Part shown: positions 16,084 to 23,627 of the stretch, one piece after another
Layout of the letters: each line of letters starts with the position of its first letter
Position numbering within the stretch: position 1 is the stretch's first letter
DNA from: a virus
Length of the DNA: 45,287 nt
Strand: one strand, 5' to 3'
IMG/VR virus record: IMGVR_UViG_3300023179_000180
Location: 1 to 45,287 of that record
The notes under the pieces: generated by a model
Databases searched by the model: none
The model's input: only the letters and a program-made list of their open reading frames with translations
What the model was told of the DNA's origin: nothing
Made by a program: the position numbers and the translations under genes

Positions 16084-16644
16084 ATGAAAAAATGTGCTAA
16101 ATGTAATATAAACTATGATTTAAATCAATTTCCAAAAGATTGTTCTAAAAAAGATGGACATAAGTCTTATTGTTTTCCTTGTAATAGACAAGTAGTAACT
16201 AAATCTACTTTAAAACGAAAAGATAAAAGACATATTGAAAACATAAATAACAGGGAAACTATTAGTGAATATAATAAAAGTTATTATAATAAAAATAAAA
16301 ATGTATTTCAAGAAAATTATAAAAGATATTTACAAACAAATCCATCTTTTAAAGTAATACATAATACTAGAGTAAGAATAAATAAAGCCTTAAAATTAAA
16401 TCTAAAATATTCTTCGACTGAGGAATTATTAGGATGTTCTTTAAACGAATATAAACAATATTTAGAAAAACAATTTACTCCAGAAATGAGTTGGGATAAT
16501 TATGGTTCTTATTGGGATATAGATCATATAATTCCTTGTGCTTCTTTTAATTTAGATAGCTTGGAAGCACAAAAGAAATGTTTTATATTTACAAATACAA
16601 GACCGTTGTCTAAAATAGAAAATCAAAGAAAAAATAAATATTAA
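16084..16644 (+). CDS. HNH homing endonuclease (free-standing)
   Basis: A 186-residue protein. A zinc-binding pair CAKC (C4, C7) and CFPC (C30, C33) lies at the N terminus. The HNH core is YWDIDHIIPCASF (D147-H148), then N171 in TNTRPLS and N180 in IENQRK. The segment LEKQFTPEMSWDNYG just before it is typical of phage HNH enzymes. It makes a site-specific nick or double-strand break that promotes spread of its own gene. It sits between a small accessory gene and a kinase-like gene, with a hairpin upstream and only 4 bases downstream, consistent with insertion into an existing gene string. No intron boundaries are visible. Confidence 0.88.
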   Translation: MKKCAKCNINYDLNQFPKDCSKKDGHKSYCFPCNRQVVTKSTLKRKDKRHIENINNRETISEYNKSYYNKNKNVFQENYKRYLQTNPSFKVIHNTRVRINKALKLNLKYSSTEELLGCSLNEYKQYLEKQFTPEMSWDNYGSYWDIDHIIPCASFNLDSLEAQKKCFIFTNTRPLSKIENQRKNKY

Positions 16645-16648
16645 TAAT

Positions 16649-17179
16649 ATGAAGATAGGTTTATGTGGAACAATGAGTGTAGGTAAAACTACATTAGTAA
16701 ATGCTTTAATGAATTTACCTGAGTTTGAAGGGTATAATTTTGCTACTGAGCGTTCTAAGTATTTACGTGATTTAGGTATTCCATTGAATACTGATTCTAC
16801 ATTAAAAGGTCAGTTTGTATTTTTAGCTGAACGTTGTGCTGAATTAATGGGTGAAAATCTTATTACAGATCGTACAGTTATTGATGTAATGGCGTTTACT
16901 AAAGCAGCTAAATCAATTGATTATTATGATGCTGAGGCGTTTTGTGATGCTGCTTATAAGTTAATTCCAGAATATGATTACATATTTTATGTATCGCCTG
17001 TTGGAGTTGAAATGGAGGATAATGGAGTTAGAGAAACTGATTTAAAATATAGAGAAACTATTGATAGTATTATTAAATTAATATTATATAGGAGTAATCA
17101 TAAAATTAAACATTTTACTGAGTTATCAGGTACAACTGAGGAACGTATTGCAAAAATGACAGAGACAATTTTTGGTTAA
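16649..17179 (+). CDS. P-loop NTPase / nucleotide kinase-like (AAA_28/NadR type)
   Basis: A 176-residue protein. A Walker A motif, GTMSVGKTT, lies at residues 7-15. NFATERSKYLRDLGIPL follows, and NLITDRTVIDVMAF looks like a Walker-B-like segment with a catalytic Asp. Later, DYIFYVSPVGVEMEDNGVRETD resembles the lid region of NadR/AAA_28-type kinases. It likely phosphorylates a nucleoside, nucleotide or nicotinamide compound; the substrate cannot be read from the sequence. The next gene begins 11 bases after its stop, with TATTTATA between them. Confidence 0.8.
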   Translation: MKIGLCGTMSVGKTTLVNALMNLPEFEGYNFATERSKYLRDLGIPLNTDSTLKGQFVFLAERCAELMGENLITDRTVIDVMAFTKAAKSIDYYDAEAFCDAAYKLIPEYDYIFYVSPVGVEMEDNGVRETDLKYRETIDSIIKLILYRSNHKIKHFTELSGTTEERIAKMTETIFG

Positions 17180-17187
17180 TATTTATA
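17180..17187 (+). promoter_or_regulatory. TATTTATA element
   Basis: This octamer overlaps the end of the kinase gene's stop region and lies 3 bases before ATG 17191. It marks a switch from accessory genes back to virion-type genes. Confidence 0.45.
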
Positions 17188-17190
17188 ATC

Positions 17191-17646
17191 ATGAAAAAAT
17201 CTGAATTAAAAGCAGAAATTAAAGAATACATTGTAGAAATTTTATCTGAAATAGATGAAGCGACTTATGTTGGAGCAGGAGCTGTAGCAGATATGCAAAA
17301 GGATCCTAATTTTTCTAAAGTAAAAGACAAACCAGCAGCAATTAATACCCTAAAACAAGGTGAAAGCGTTACTTTAGAGGAAGAAGATGAAGATAGAGAA
17401 CCTACCAAAGCAGAATTAGAAAAGGAAAAAGTTAAAACCGTTTCTAAGTTTAAAATTCCTAACGACCAATTTGAAGACTTTAAATCTAAACTTAAAACTT
17501 TAGTTACTAAAGTAAAAGGTATGGAAAAGGGAGTTGAAAAAGATAAAAAGATGGCTGCCCTAAAACAATTTATTCACAAACCAGAATTAGTTAAAGCGTT
17601 TAAAGAAAGAGACGTCAAAATTGATACTGGTGATTTAATCGGATAA
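17191..17646 (+). CDS. Small charged phage protein, candidate packaged protein
   Basis: A 151-residue protein, very rich in Lys, Glu and Asp. The leader MKKSELKAEIKEYIVEILSEIDEA has two candidate protease sites (L-S-E-I and I-D-E-A) and is almost the same as the C-terminal helix of the gene at 3086. The rest (FKIPNDQFEDFKSKLKTLV, KKMAALKQFIHKPELVKAF) looks helical. No family is known. The leader, size and charge fit an internal head protein; this is an inference. Confidence 0.62.
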   Translation: MKKSELKAEIKEYIVEILSEIDEATYVGAGAVADMQKDPNFSKVKDKPAAINTLKQGESVTLEEEDEDREPTKAELEKEKVKTVSKFKIPNDQFEDFKSKLKTLVTKVKGMEKGVEKDKKMAALKQFIHKPELVKAFKERDVKIDTGDLIG

Positions 17647-17647
17647 T

Positions 17648-18217
17648 ATGAAAAAAGGTTTTCCTTATATAGTTATATCAATTTTAGTTTTTATTATCAT
17701 TTGGCTTACCAAATGTTCGGGAGAAACTATTGTTACTGGTATTGATACTTTAGTTAAAGTATCTTATGTTCATGATACAATTAAAGTAAAAGGTAAAACC
17801 AAAATTAAACCGGTTCCTGTAGTTCATTGGATACATGATACTATTATTAACTCAACAGGTAATATTACTATTGTAGATCATAAAAAATATACAACAAACG
17901 ATACTTTTGAGTATAAAACTGATTCATTTACTGCTATTTTTTATACAAAAATATATTCTGAGTCCCCTATTGATTCTATAAATAATAGTTTATTATCTAG
18001 AATTAGACATAAAATTATAGAAACTACTATAACAAAACAGGTTGTTAGAAAGTATGCTTTATTTGCTGGTCCTTCTGTTGGTTTAAATTTAACCCATATT
18101 TCTTTAGATGGGTTATATGAAAGAGAGGGAAAGATTATTTATAGAGCAGGAATAGGAGTCAATAACAAGCTTCAACCAATGTTGAGTGCTGGTATTTATT
18201 GGCAAATTTCCAAATAA
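17648..18217 (+). CDS. Membrane-anchored protein, unknown (possible lysis or envelope role)
   Basis: A 189-residue protein. A single N-terminal hydrophobic helix, FPYIVISILVFIIIWL (about residues 5-20), is followed by TKCSGE; the Cys is not in a canonical lipobox. The periplasmic-facing part repeats D-T-(I/L) dipeptides (IDTLVK, HDTIKV, HDTIIN) and ends in a beta-rich region (AGPSVGLNLTHISL, AGIGVNNKLQPMLSAGIYW) resembling a short outer-membrane-like barrel portion. Similar one-helix proteins occur in Bacteroidetes phages. A spanin-like or envelope role is possible but not supported by motifs. It lies 2 bases after the upstream gene and one base before the terminase start. Confidence 0.6.
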   Translation: MKKGFPYIVISILVFIIIWLTKCSGETIVTGIDTLVKVSYVHDTIKVKGKTKIKPVPVVHWIHDTIINSTGNITIVDHKKYTTNDTFEYKTDSFTAIFYTKIYSESPIDSINNSLLSRIRHKIIETTITKQVVRKYALFAGPSVGLNLTHISLDGLYEREGKIIYRAGIGVNNKLQPMLSAGIYWQISK

Positions 18218-18218
18218 T

Positions 18219-19784
18219 ATGAGTCAAGACTTAAAACAAATAATAAGAGAGGAATATTTAAAGTGTGCCCAAGATCCGGCTCACTTTATGAAAAAATATT
18301 GTAATATTCAGCACCCACAACGTGGACGAGTAATATTCAATTTATATCCTTTCCAAGAAAAAACATTACGCTTATTTAGAGATAATCCATACTCAATTGT
18401 ATTAAAATCTCGTCAGTTAGGTATTTCAACTTTAGCTGCTGGTTATTCTTTATGGTTAATGTTATTCCAAAAGGATAAAAACGTGTTGTGTATTGCTACA
18501 AAGCAGGAAACAGCCAAAAACATGGTAACTAAGGTTAAGTTTATGTTTGATAACTTACCTTCATGGCTTAAGATTCCAGCAGACGAACATAACAAATTAA
18601 CATTAAGATTAAACAACGGATCCCAAATTAAAGCCACTTCAGCATCAAGTGATGCAGGTCGATCAGAAGCCGTTTCTCTATTGATTATAGATGAGGCAGC
18701 GTTTATTGAAAGTATTGGTGAGATTTGGGCCTCAGCTCAACAAACCCTGGCTACAGGTGGTGGTGCTATTGTATTATCTACTCCTTACGGTACAGGTAAC
18801 TGGTTCCATAAAACATGGGTTTCAGCAGAAAACCAAGAAAATGATTTTTTACCTATTAAATTACCTTGGTTTGTTCACCCTGAACGAGACGAGGCTTGGA
18901 GAAAACGCCAAGATGAATTATTAGGAGACCCTAGATTAGCAGCACAGGAATGTGATTGTGATTTTAGTACTTCAGGTGATATAGTATTCTATAACGAGTG
19001 GTTAGAATTTATCACCCAAACAACAATAAAAGATCCTCTTGAAAGAAGAGGCGCTGACCAGAACTTTTGGGTATGGGAACCAGCAGACTATACAAGAGAT
19101 TATATGGTGGTAGCTGACGTAGCTAGAGGTGATGGTAAAGATTTTTCAACTTGTCACGTAATTGATATTGCAACCAACGTGCAAGTTGCTGAATATAGAG
19201 GACAATTACCTACTAAAGAATTTGGATATTTTCTAGTAGGTGTTGCCACAGAATATAATCAAGCATTATTAGTAATTGAAAATGCCTCTATTGGATGGGC
19301 TACTATTGATGCTGTAATTGAAAGAGGTTATCGTAATTTATACCAATCACCTAAATCAGACCAATTCACAGCAGAGTCGTATTTAAAGACATATGAGGGT
19401 TCATCCGATATGACCCCTGGATTTACGATGTCAATGCGTACTAGACCGTTAATTGTCAATAAATTTCGAGAATTTGTTGGGGACCGTTCCGTAACTATTC
19501 GTTCAAGACGTTTAGTTGAGGAAATGAAAGTATTTGTATGGAAAAACGGTAGACCAGAAGCCCAAACAGGTTATAATGATGATTTAGTTATGCCATTTGG
19601 TATTGCTATGTATTTAAGAGACACGTCACTAAAATTCCAACAACAAGGTCATGACATGACTCGCGCTACACTAGGCAATATGAGTAAAATTTCGTATATT
19701 GGGTCTTATAATACAAATCAAGTAAAAAATCCATACCTTGTACAAACAGATAAAGGGATGGAGGACATTAGTTGGATTCTGTAA
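18219..19784 (+). CDS. 17: Terminase large subunit (T4 gp17-like)
   Basis: The start ATG 18219 is one base after the upstream stop; an earlier in-frame ATG at 18186 lies inside the neighbour. The protein has 521 residues. The ATPase part contains a Walker A-like SRQLGIST (residues 64-71), Walker B LLIIDEAAF (D158-E159) and the coupling motif VLSTPYGTGN. The RNase H-like nuclease part has MVVADVARGDGKDFS (D300), an acidic residue in LLVIENASIG and a late acidic cluster, YNDDLV. It pumps DNA into the prohead through the portal and cuts concatemers. It is shorter than T4 gp17 (610 residues). No small terminase is visible in this window. Confidence 0.97.
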   Translation: MSQDLKQIIREEYLKCAQDPAHFMKKYCNIQHPQRGRVIFNLYPFQEKTLRLFRDNPYSIVLKSRQLGISTLAAGYSLWLMLFQKDKNVLCIATKQETAKNMVTKVKFMFDNLPSWLKIPADEHNKLTLRLNNGSQIKATSASSDAGRSEAVSLLIIDEAAFIESIGEIWASAQQTLATGGGAIVLSTPYGTGNWFHKTWVSAENQENDFLPIKLPWFVHPERDEAWRKRQDELLGDPRLAAQECDCDFSTSGDIVFYNEWLEFITQTTIKDPLERRGADQNFWVWEPADYTRDYMVVADVARGDGKDFSTCHVIDIATNVQVAEYRGQLPTKEFGYFLVGVATEYNQALLVIENASIGWATIDAVIERGYRNLYQSPKSDQFTAESYLKTYEGSSDMTPGFTMSMRTRPLIVNKFREFVGDRSVTIRSRRLVEEMKVFVWKNGRPEAQTGYNDDLVMPFGIAMYLRDTSLKFQQQGHDMTRATLGNMSKISYIGSYNTNQVKNPYLVQTDKGMEDISWIL

Positions 19785-19785
19785 A

Positions 19786-19793
19786 TATTTATA
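19786..19793 (+). promoter_or_regulatory. TATTTATA element
   Basis: Between terminase and portal, within the palindrome TAAATATTTA (19782-19791), 20 bases before ATG 19814. This spacing would leave a short leader, so it is one of the more promoter-like copies. Confidence 0.5.
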
Positions 19794-19813
19794 GTATATA
19801 ATAAAAAATAAAA

Positions 19814-21715
19814 ATGGCTGATAAAAGTTTATTTACCCGATTACAACGACTGTTTTCAACAGATGTTATCATTAGAAATCAGGGTAACAGTGAATTAAAA
19901 GTAATGGATGTTGACTCAATTCAACGTTCGGGAGACATAGCAACTAATTCTTTAGTAGATAGATATAATCGTCTATATTCTCCAGCAGCATCTTCCTTAT
20001 TAGGAGCCCAAATCAATATAAACTGGCAGTACTTACGTACTATGGTTTATTCGGACTATGATAATATGGATTACGATGCTATTGTTGCTTCTGCTCTTGA
20101 TATTGTTGCAGATGAATCTACTCTTAAAAATGATATGGGAGAGGTGCTTCATATTAAAAGTAGTAACGAGGATGTTCAACAAATCCTTTATAACTTGTTT
20201 TATGATGTACTAAACATTGAATTTAATTTATGGTCTTGGATTCGCCAGATGTGTAAATATGGTGACTTTTTCCTTAAATTAGAGATTGCTGAAAAATATG
20301 GTGTTTACAATGTAATTCCTTATACTGCATACCATATTGAACGTCAAGAAAATTACGATAAAGAACACCCAAATGCAGTAAGATTTAGGTATTCACCTGA
20401 AGGTATTTACGCTGGAGGATCTGGTTATTATGGTACTCCTACTTTAGGACAATTCCAAGACCAACAACCAGGTATTTATTTTGACAATTATGAAATGGCT
20501 CACTTCAGGTTATTAACTGATGTTAACTATTTACCTTATGGCCGTTCATATTTGGAACCAGCTCGTCGTATCTTTAAACAATATACTTTGATGGAGGATG
20601 CTATGTTGATTCATAGAATTTCACGTAGCCCTGATCGTCGTATATTCTACATTAACGTTGGTTCTATTCCTCCAAATGAGGTAGAAAACTTCATGCAGAA
20701 AACAATTTCTACTATGAAGCGTACTCCGTTAATGGATAACCAAACAGGCGAGTACAACTTAAAATACAACATGCAAAACTTATTGGAAGATTTTTATATT
20801 CCAATGAGAGGTAATGATACTACTACTAAGATTGAAACAGCTCCTGGTTTACAGTACGATGGTATTCAAGACGTTACATACTTACGTGATAAATTGTTTG
20901 CCGCTCTTAAAGTACCTAAAGCATTTATGGGTTACGATAAGGATTTAAGTGGTAAAGCAACATTGGCTGCTGAGGATATTAGATTTGCTCGTACAATTGA
21001 TCGTATCCAGCGTATTACATTATCTGAATTATATAAAATTGCTTTAGTACACTTATATTCTCAAGGTTATACAGGTGAGGAATTAACTAACTTTGAGTTA
21101 GATTTAACTACACCTTCTATTATCTACGATCAGGAAAAAATTGCATTATTAACTCAAAAGGTTGATTTGGCTCAAAAGATTATGGAAGCTAAATTATTAC
21201 CTACTGACTGGATTTATGATAACGTATTCCACTTTAGCCAAGATGAGTATGATGAATATAGAGATTTATTAGCTGAAGACCAAAAACGTGCTTTCCGTTA
21301 TAATCAGATTGCTGAGGAAGGAAACGATCCTAAAATGACAGGCAAATCATATGGTACGCCACACGATTTAGCTTCATTATATGGTAAAGGAAGAATGTTT
21401 GACCAACCAGAAAATGTACCTGTAGGATATGGTAGTGATTTAGAATTAGGTCGTCCTGAAGAAAATCCAACAGATCGTAATACACAAGATGATAATTTTG
21501 GTAAAGATAGATTAGGCTCTAAAGGTATGAAGAACGATGATAATGAATCAGATTCTATCCGCCCTCAATATAAAGGAGGTTCTCCATTGGCTTTAGAGGC
21601 AAAACAAATTTATCTTAAGAATAAGACCTTAATTGAAAGTTTAGGCAAGAGAGTAACAGCCGAGGTTTCAACGTTAGGAGATTCATTGTTAGATGAAAGT
21701 AAGTTAAAGGAATAA
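19814..21715 (+). CDS. 20: Portal protein (T4 gp20-like)
   Basis: A 633-residue protein. It matches the T4-type portal family through LVDRYNRLYS, DIVADESTL, a central FDNYEMAHFRLLTDVNYLPYGRSYLEPARR, which I cite only in part (YLPYGRSYLEPARR), RISRSPDRRIFYINVG and KVPKAFMGYDK. Twelve copies form the ring at the capsid vertex, the seed of prohead assembly and the channel for DNA. The C-terminal extension after about residue 520 is polar, Asn/Asp/Gly-rich and probably flexible, which makes it longer than T4 gp20 (524 residues). It follows the terminase, as expected for the module, but tail sheath and tube genes that lie between them in T4 are absent. Confidence 0.95.
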   Translation: MADKSLFTRLQRLFSTDVIIRNQGNSELKVMDVDSIQRSGDIATNSLVDRYNRLYSPAASSLLGAQININWQYLRTMVYSDYDNMDYDAIVASALDIVADESTLKNDMGEVLHIKSSNEDVQQILYNLFYDVLNIEFNLWSWIRQMCKYGDFFLKLEIAEKYGVYNVIPYTAYHIERQENYDKEHPNAVRFRYSPEGIYAGGSGYYGTPTLGQFQDQQPGIYFDNYEMAHFRLLTDVNYLPYGRSYLEPARRIFKQYTLMEDAMLIHRISRSPDRRIFYINVGSIPPNEVENFMQKTISTMKRTPLMDNQTGEYNLKYNMQNLLEDFYIPMRGNDTTTKIETAPGLQYDGIQDVTYLRDKLFAALKVPKAFMGYDKDLSGKATLAAEDIRFARTIDRIQRITLSELYKIALVHLYSQGYTGEELTNFELDLTTPSIIYDQEKIALLTQKVDLAQKIMEAKLLPTDWIYDNVFHFSQDEYDEYRDLLAEDQKRAFRYNQIAEEGNDPKMTGKSYGTPHDLASLYGKGRMFDQPENVPVGYGSDLELGRPEENPTDRNTQDDNFGKDRLGSKGMKNDDNESDSIRPQYKGGSPLALEAKQIYLKNKTLIESLGKRVTAEVSTLGDSLLDESKLKE

Positions 21716-21726
21716 GAATCTTTATA

Positions 21727-21734
21727 TATTTATA
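21727..21734 (+). promoter_or_regulatory. TATTTATA element
   Basis: This octamer lies 12 bases after the portal stop and 16 bases before ATG 21751. Confidence 0.5.
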
Positions 21735-21750
21735 ACAAAACCTTTGGGGA

Positions 21751-22608
21751 ATGAACATTAAACATTCGAAGTATAAAAATACAGGAATCCTGTTTGAATT
21801 GTTGGTAAGACAAATTACGGCAGATACTCTGTCGGGAAAAGATTCGAAAGCAACACATATATTAAAAAAATATTTTGTAAAAACTGAGTTAGGTAGAGAG
21901 TATAAATTATATGAATCAATAACTAAGTATAAAAATCTAACAGAAGGCAAAGCAGAGGTTGTAATTAATTCCGTAATTGAATCTTCTAAAAATTTAAATA
22001 GAGGAGCATTAAAAAGACAAAAGTACAATTTAATTCAAGAAATTTCTAAGCATTATAACTTAGAGGAATTTTTTCAAACTAAATTATCTAATTATAAGTC
22101 TTATGCTGCATTATATACGTTAGTAGAAATATATAATAGCGAATTATTATCTACACCCGACCAAATTATTTCTAACAAAATTGCTATCTTAGAAAACTTA
22201 ACTACAAAACAAGTTGATAAGAAAAAGGTTGAGGATGATTTGTTAACCGAGTTCCAATCATACGATAAAGATTTACGTATTTTAACTTATAAAGTGTTGT
22301 TAGAGAAATTTAATGGTAAATATGCTTCATTAAATAATAACCAAAAATCAGTACTAAAAGAATTCATCAATTCAGTTGATTCAACTCCTAAATTAAGAGA
22401 TTTTTATAATACTAAAGTTGAAGAAATCAAAGAACAATTAACTAAATTAACTAAAAAAGTAACTGAAAAAGCTACTCAAATCAAGTTAAATGAGGTTAAC
22501 AAAATGATATCTCCTTTAGGTAAAACATCTAATGTAGGTAATGATGATTTAGTAAACTTATTACAATATTTTGCTTTATTAGAAGAAATTGAAAAAGTAA
22601 ATGGCTAA
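21751..22608 (+). CDS. Conserved T4-like phage protein between portal and protease
   Basis: A 285-residue, almost wholly helical, lysine-rich protein. It begins MNIKHSKYKNTGILFELLVRQITADTL, of which KNTGILFELLVRQIT is the recognisable block, shared in my experience with proteins at the same position in marine T4-like phages. No enzyme motif is seen. The position between portal and prohead protease suggests a head-assembly or core function (where T4 has gp67 and gp68), but sequence similarity to those is not visible. It is preceded by TATTTATA, and its stop is overlapped by 8 bases with the next start. Confidence 0.7.
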   Translation: MNIKHSKYKNTGILFELLVRQITADTLSGKDSKATHILKKYFVKTELGREYKLYESITKYKNLTEGKAEVVINSVIESSKNLNRGALKRQKYNLIQEISKHYNLEEFFQTKLSNYKSYAALYTLVEIYNSELLSTPDQIISNKIAILENLTTKQVDKKKVEDDLLTEFQSYDKDLRILTYKVLLEKFNGKYASLNNNQKSVLKEFINSVDSTPKLRDFYNTKVEEIKEQLTKLTKKVTEKATQIKLNEVNKMISPLGKTSNVGNDDLVNLLQYFALLEEIEKVNG

Positions 22609-23344
22609 TTTCAAATATAAGTTAAAGGAGCTTAAAGTAGGTGATACCGAATCACATAATGGAAGAAAATCCACTGTCACTGCTGTTGATCCTGAAACTG
22701 GAGCTATTACTTGGTCTATTGAGGACGTAGCTGATTTTGAAAATGCTCACAATACTTTAGTTAAAGCAAAAAATTATTTAGACAGTTTAATATCATCTCC
22801 TGAGGCAAAAGGTGATTTTCAATTAAGAACCATTGCTAAAGAAATTAGAGACGCTTACAACCAATACCGTACTCATTTAAGAAAACATTACCCAGAGGAA
22901 TATAAAAAAGTATCTTCAGTAACTGAGGAATCTACTATATCCTCATCTTCAGGATTTACCTCAGGCGGTGAAGGTGAAAACCATACAGGTCCTTCTCCTC
23001 GTAAATCCACGTACGGTGCTTATACACAAGCTGGGTTTAAAAAAGTTAATGAATTTAAGTATAAATTAGCAAAAACACCTCTTAAAGAAGAGGATACTAA
23101 TGTTGAACAGTACTTACAGGACTTAAACGTACAAAACCCTGACAACAAACAATTCATTGCCTCTCGTTTAATGGGGTTTGATGAGGTTGAAAGAAAATTA
23201 AACCAATTATTACCATTATTACAACAAGCCAAACACGAGACTATGGATTATTATAGACAAAATCCAGAATCATTTAGTATTGTTTATGGTACTGATTTAG
23301 CAAACGATTATTTAAACGACTTAATAGAACTATTTAAAAAATAA
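22601..23344 (+). CDS. Head-region phage protein, unknown
   Basis: A 247-residue protein. The N-terminal part has FKYKLKELKVGDT followed by KSTVTAVDPETGAITWSIEDV. The middle is Ser/Gly-rich and flexible (STISSSSGFTSGGEGE), and the helical C-terminal part has FIASRLMGFDEVERKLNQLL. The segment FKYKL occurs twice (residues 4-8 and again near 152), the second followed by PLKEED, so the protein may be an internal duplication of a leader-like piece. It starts within the end of the upstream gene (8-base overlap). A role in the prohead is inferred from position only. Confidence 0.65.
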   Translation: MANFKYKLKELKVGDTESHNGRKSTVTAVDPETGAITWSIEDVADFENAHNTLVKAKNYLDSLISSPEAKGDFQLRTIAKEIRDAYNQYRTHLRKHYPEEYKKVSSVTEESTISSSSGFTSGGEGENHTGPSPRKSTYGAYTQAGFKKVNEFKYKLAKTPLKEEDTNVEQYLQDLNVQNPDNKQFIASRLMGFDEVERKLNQLLPLLQQAKHETMDYYRQNPESFSIVYGTDLANDYLNDLIELFKK

Positions 23345-23347
23345 AAC

Positions 23348-23614
23348 ATGGCAAATTTACCAGTAAATCCAACATCAAGAATATTAATCCAAGGTCAAAC
23401 CCTTACTGGCTCATTTGCTGGTTTTGTTGTATGTCCTAATACATCCACTACTCCTCAAGGAACAGTAGCTCATTTTCGTGGGTTAAAAGACGCATCAAAT
23501 GGTGAACTAGTAACATCTGGTTCTTCTTTATTTTTTGTTCCTGGATATTATCCTCTTTTTGTTACTAGTGCTTCATTAGATGCTACTAGTAATAACGTAT
23601 TATTCTTTACATAA
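23348..23614 (+). CDS. Small beta-rich virion-type protein
   Basis: An 88-residue protein, rich in Thr, Ser, Gly and Phe (ILIQGQTLTGSFAGF, VVCPNTSTTPQG, VPGYYPLFVTSAS), predicted all-beta. It has no leader, membrane segment or catalytic motif. Size and composition would fit a capsid decoration or minor head protein. It lies three bases after the upstream stop and just before a TATTTATA element. The gene at 31443 has a similar composition, but I cannot show homology. Confidence 0.6.
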   Translation: MANLPVNPTSRILIQGQTLTGSFAGFVVCPNTSTTPQGTVAHFRGLKDASNGELVTSGSSLFFVPGYYPLFVTSASLDATSNNVLFFT

Positions 23615-23622
23615 TATTTATA
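23615..23622 (+). promoter_or_regulatory. TATTTATA element
   Basis: This octamer starts right after the TAA of the upstream gene and lies 5 bases before the ATG at 23628. Confidence 0.45.
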
Positions 23623-23627
23623 AGAAA

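Noticed and set aside
18186-18218. Earlier start for the terminase
   Set aside because: It lies within the end of the membrane-protein gene; ATG 18219 is adjacent to that stop and gives a normal N terminus.
23580-23627. Earlier start for the core-like protein
   Set aside because: It overlaps the previous gene and the TATTTATA element; ATG 23628 gives the T4-like leader MKTLQQEYQLIKEG.
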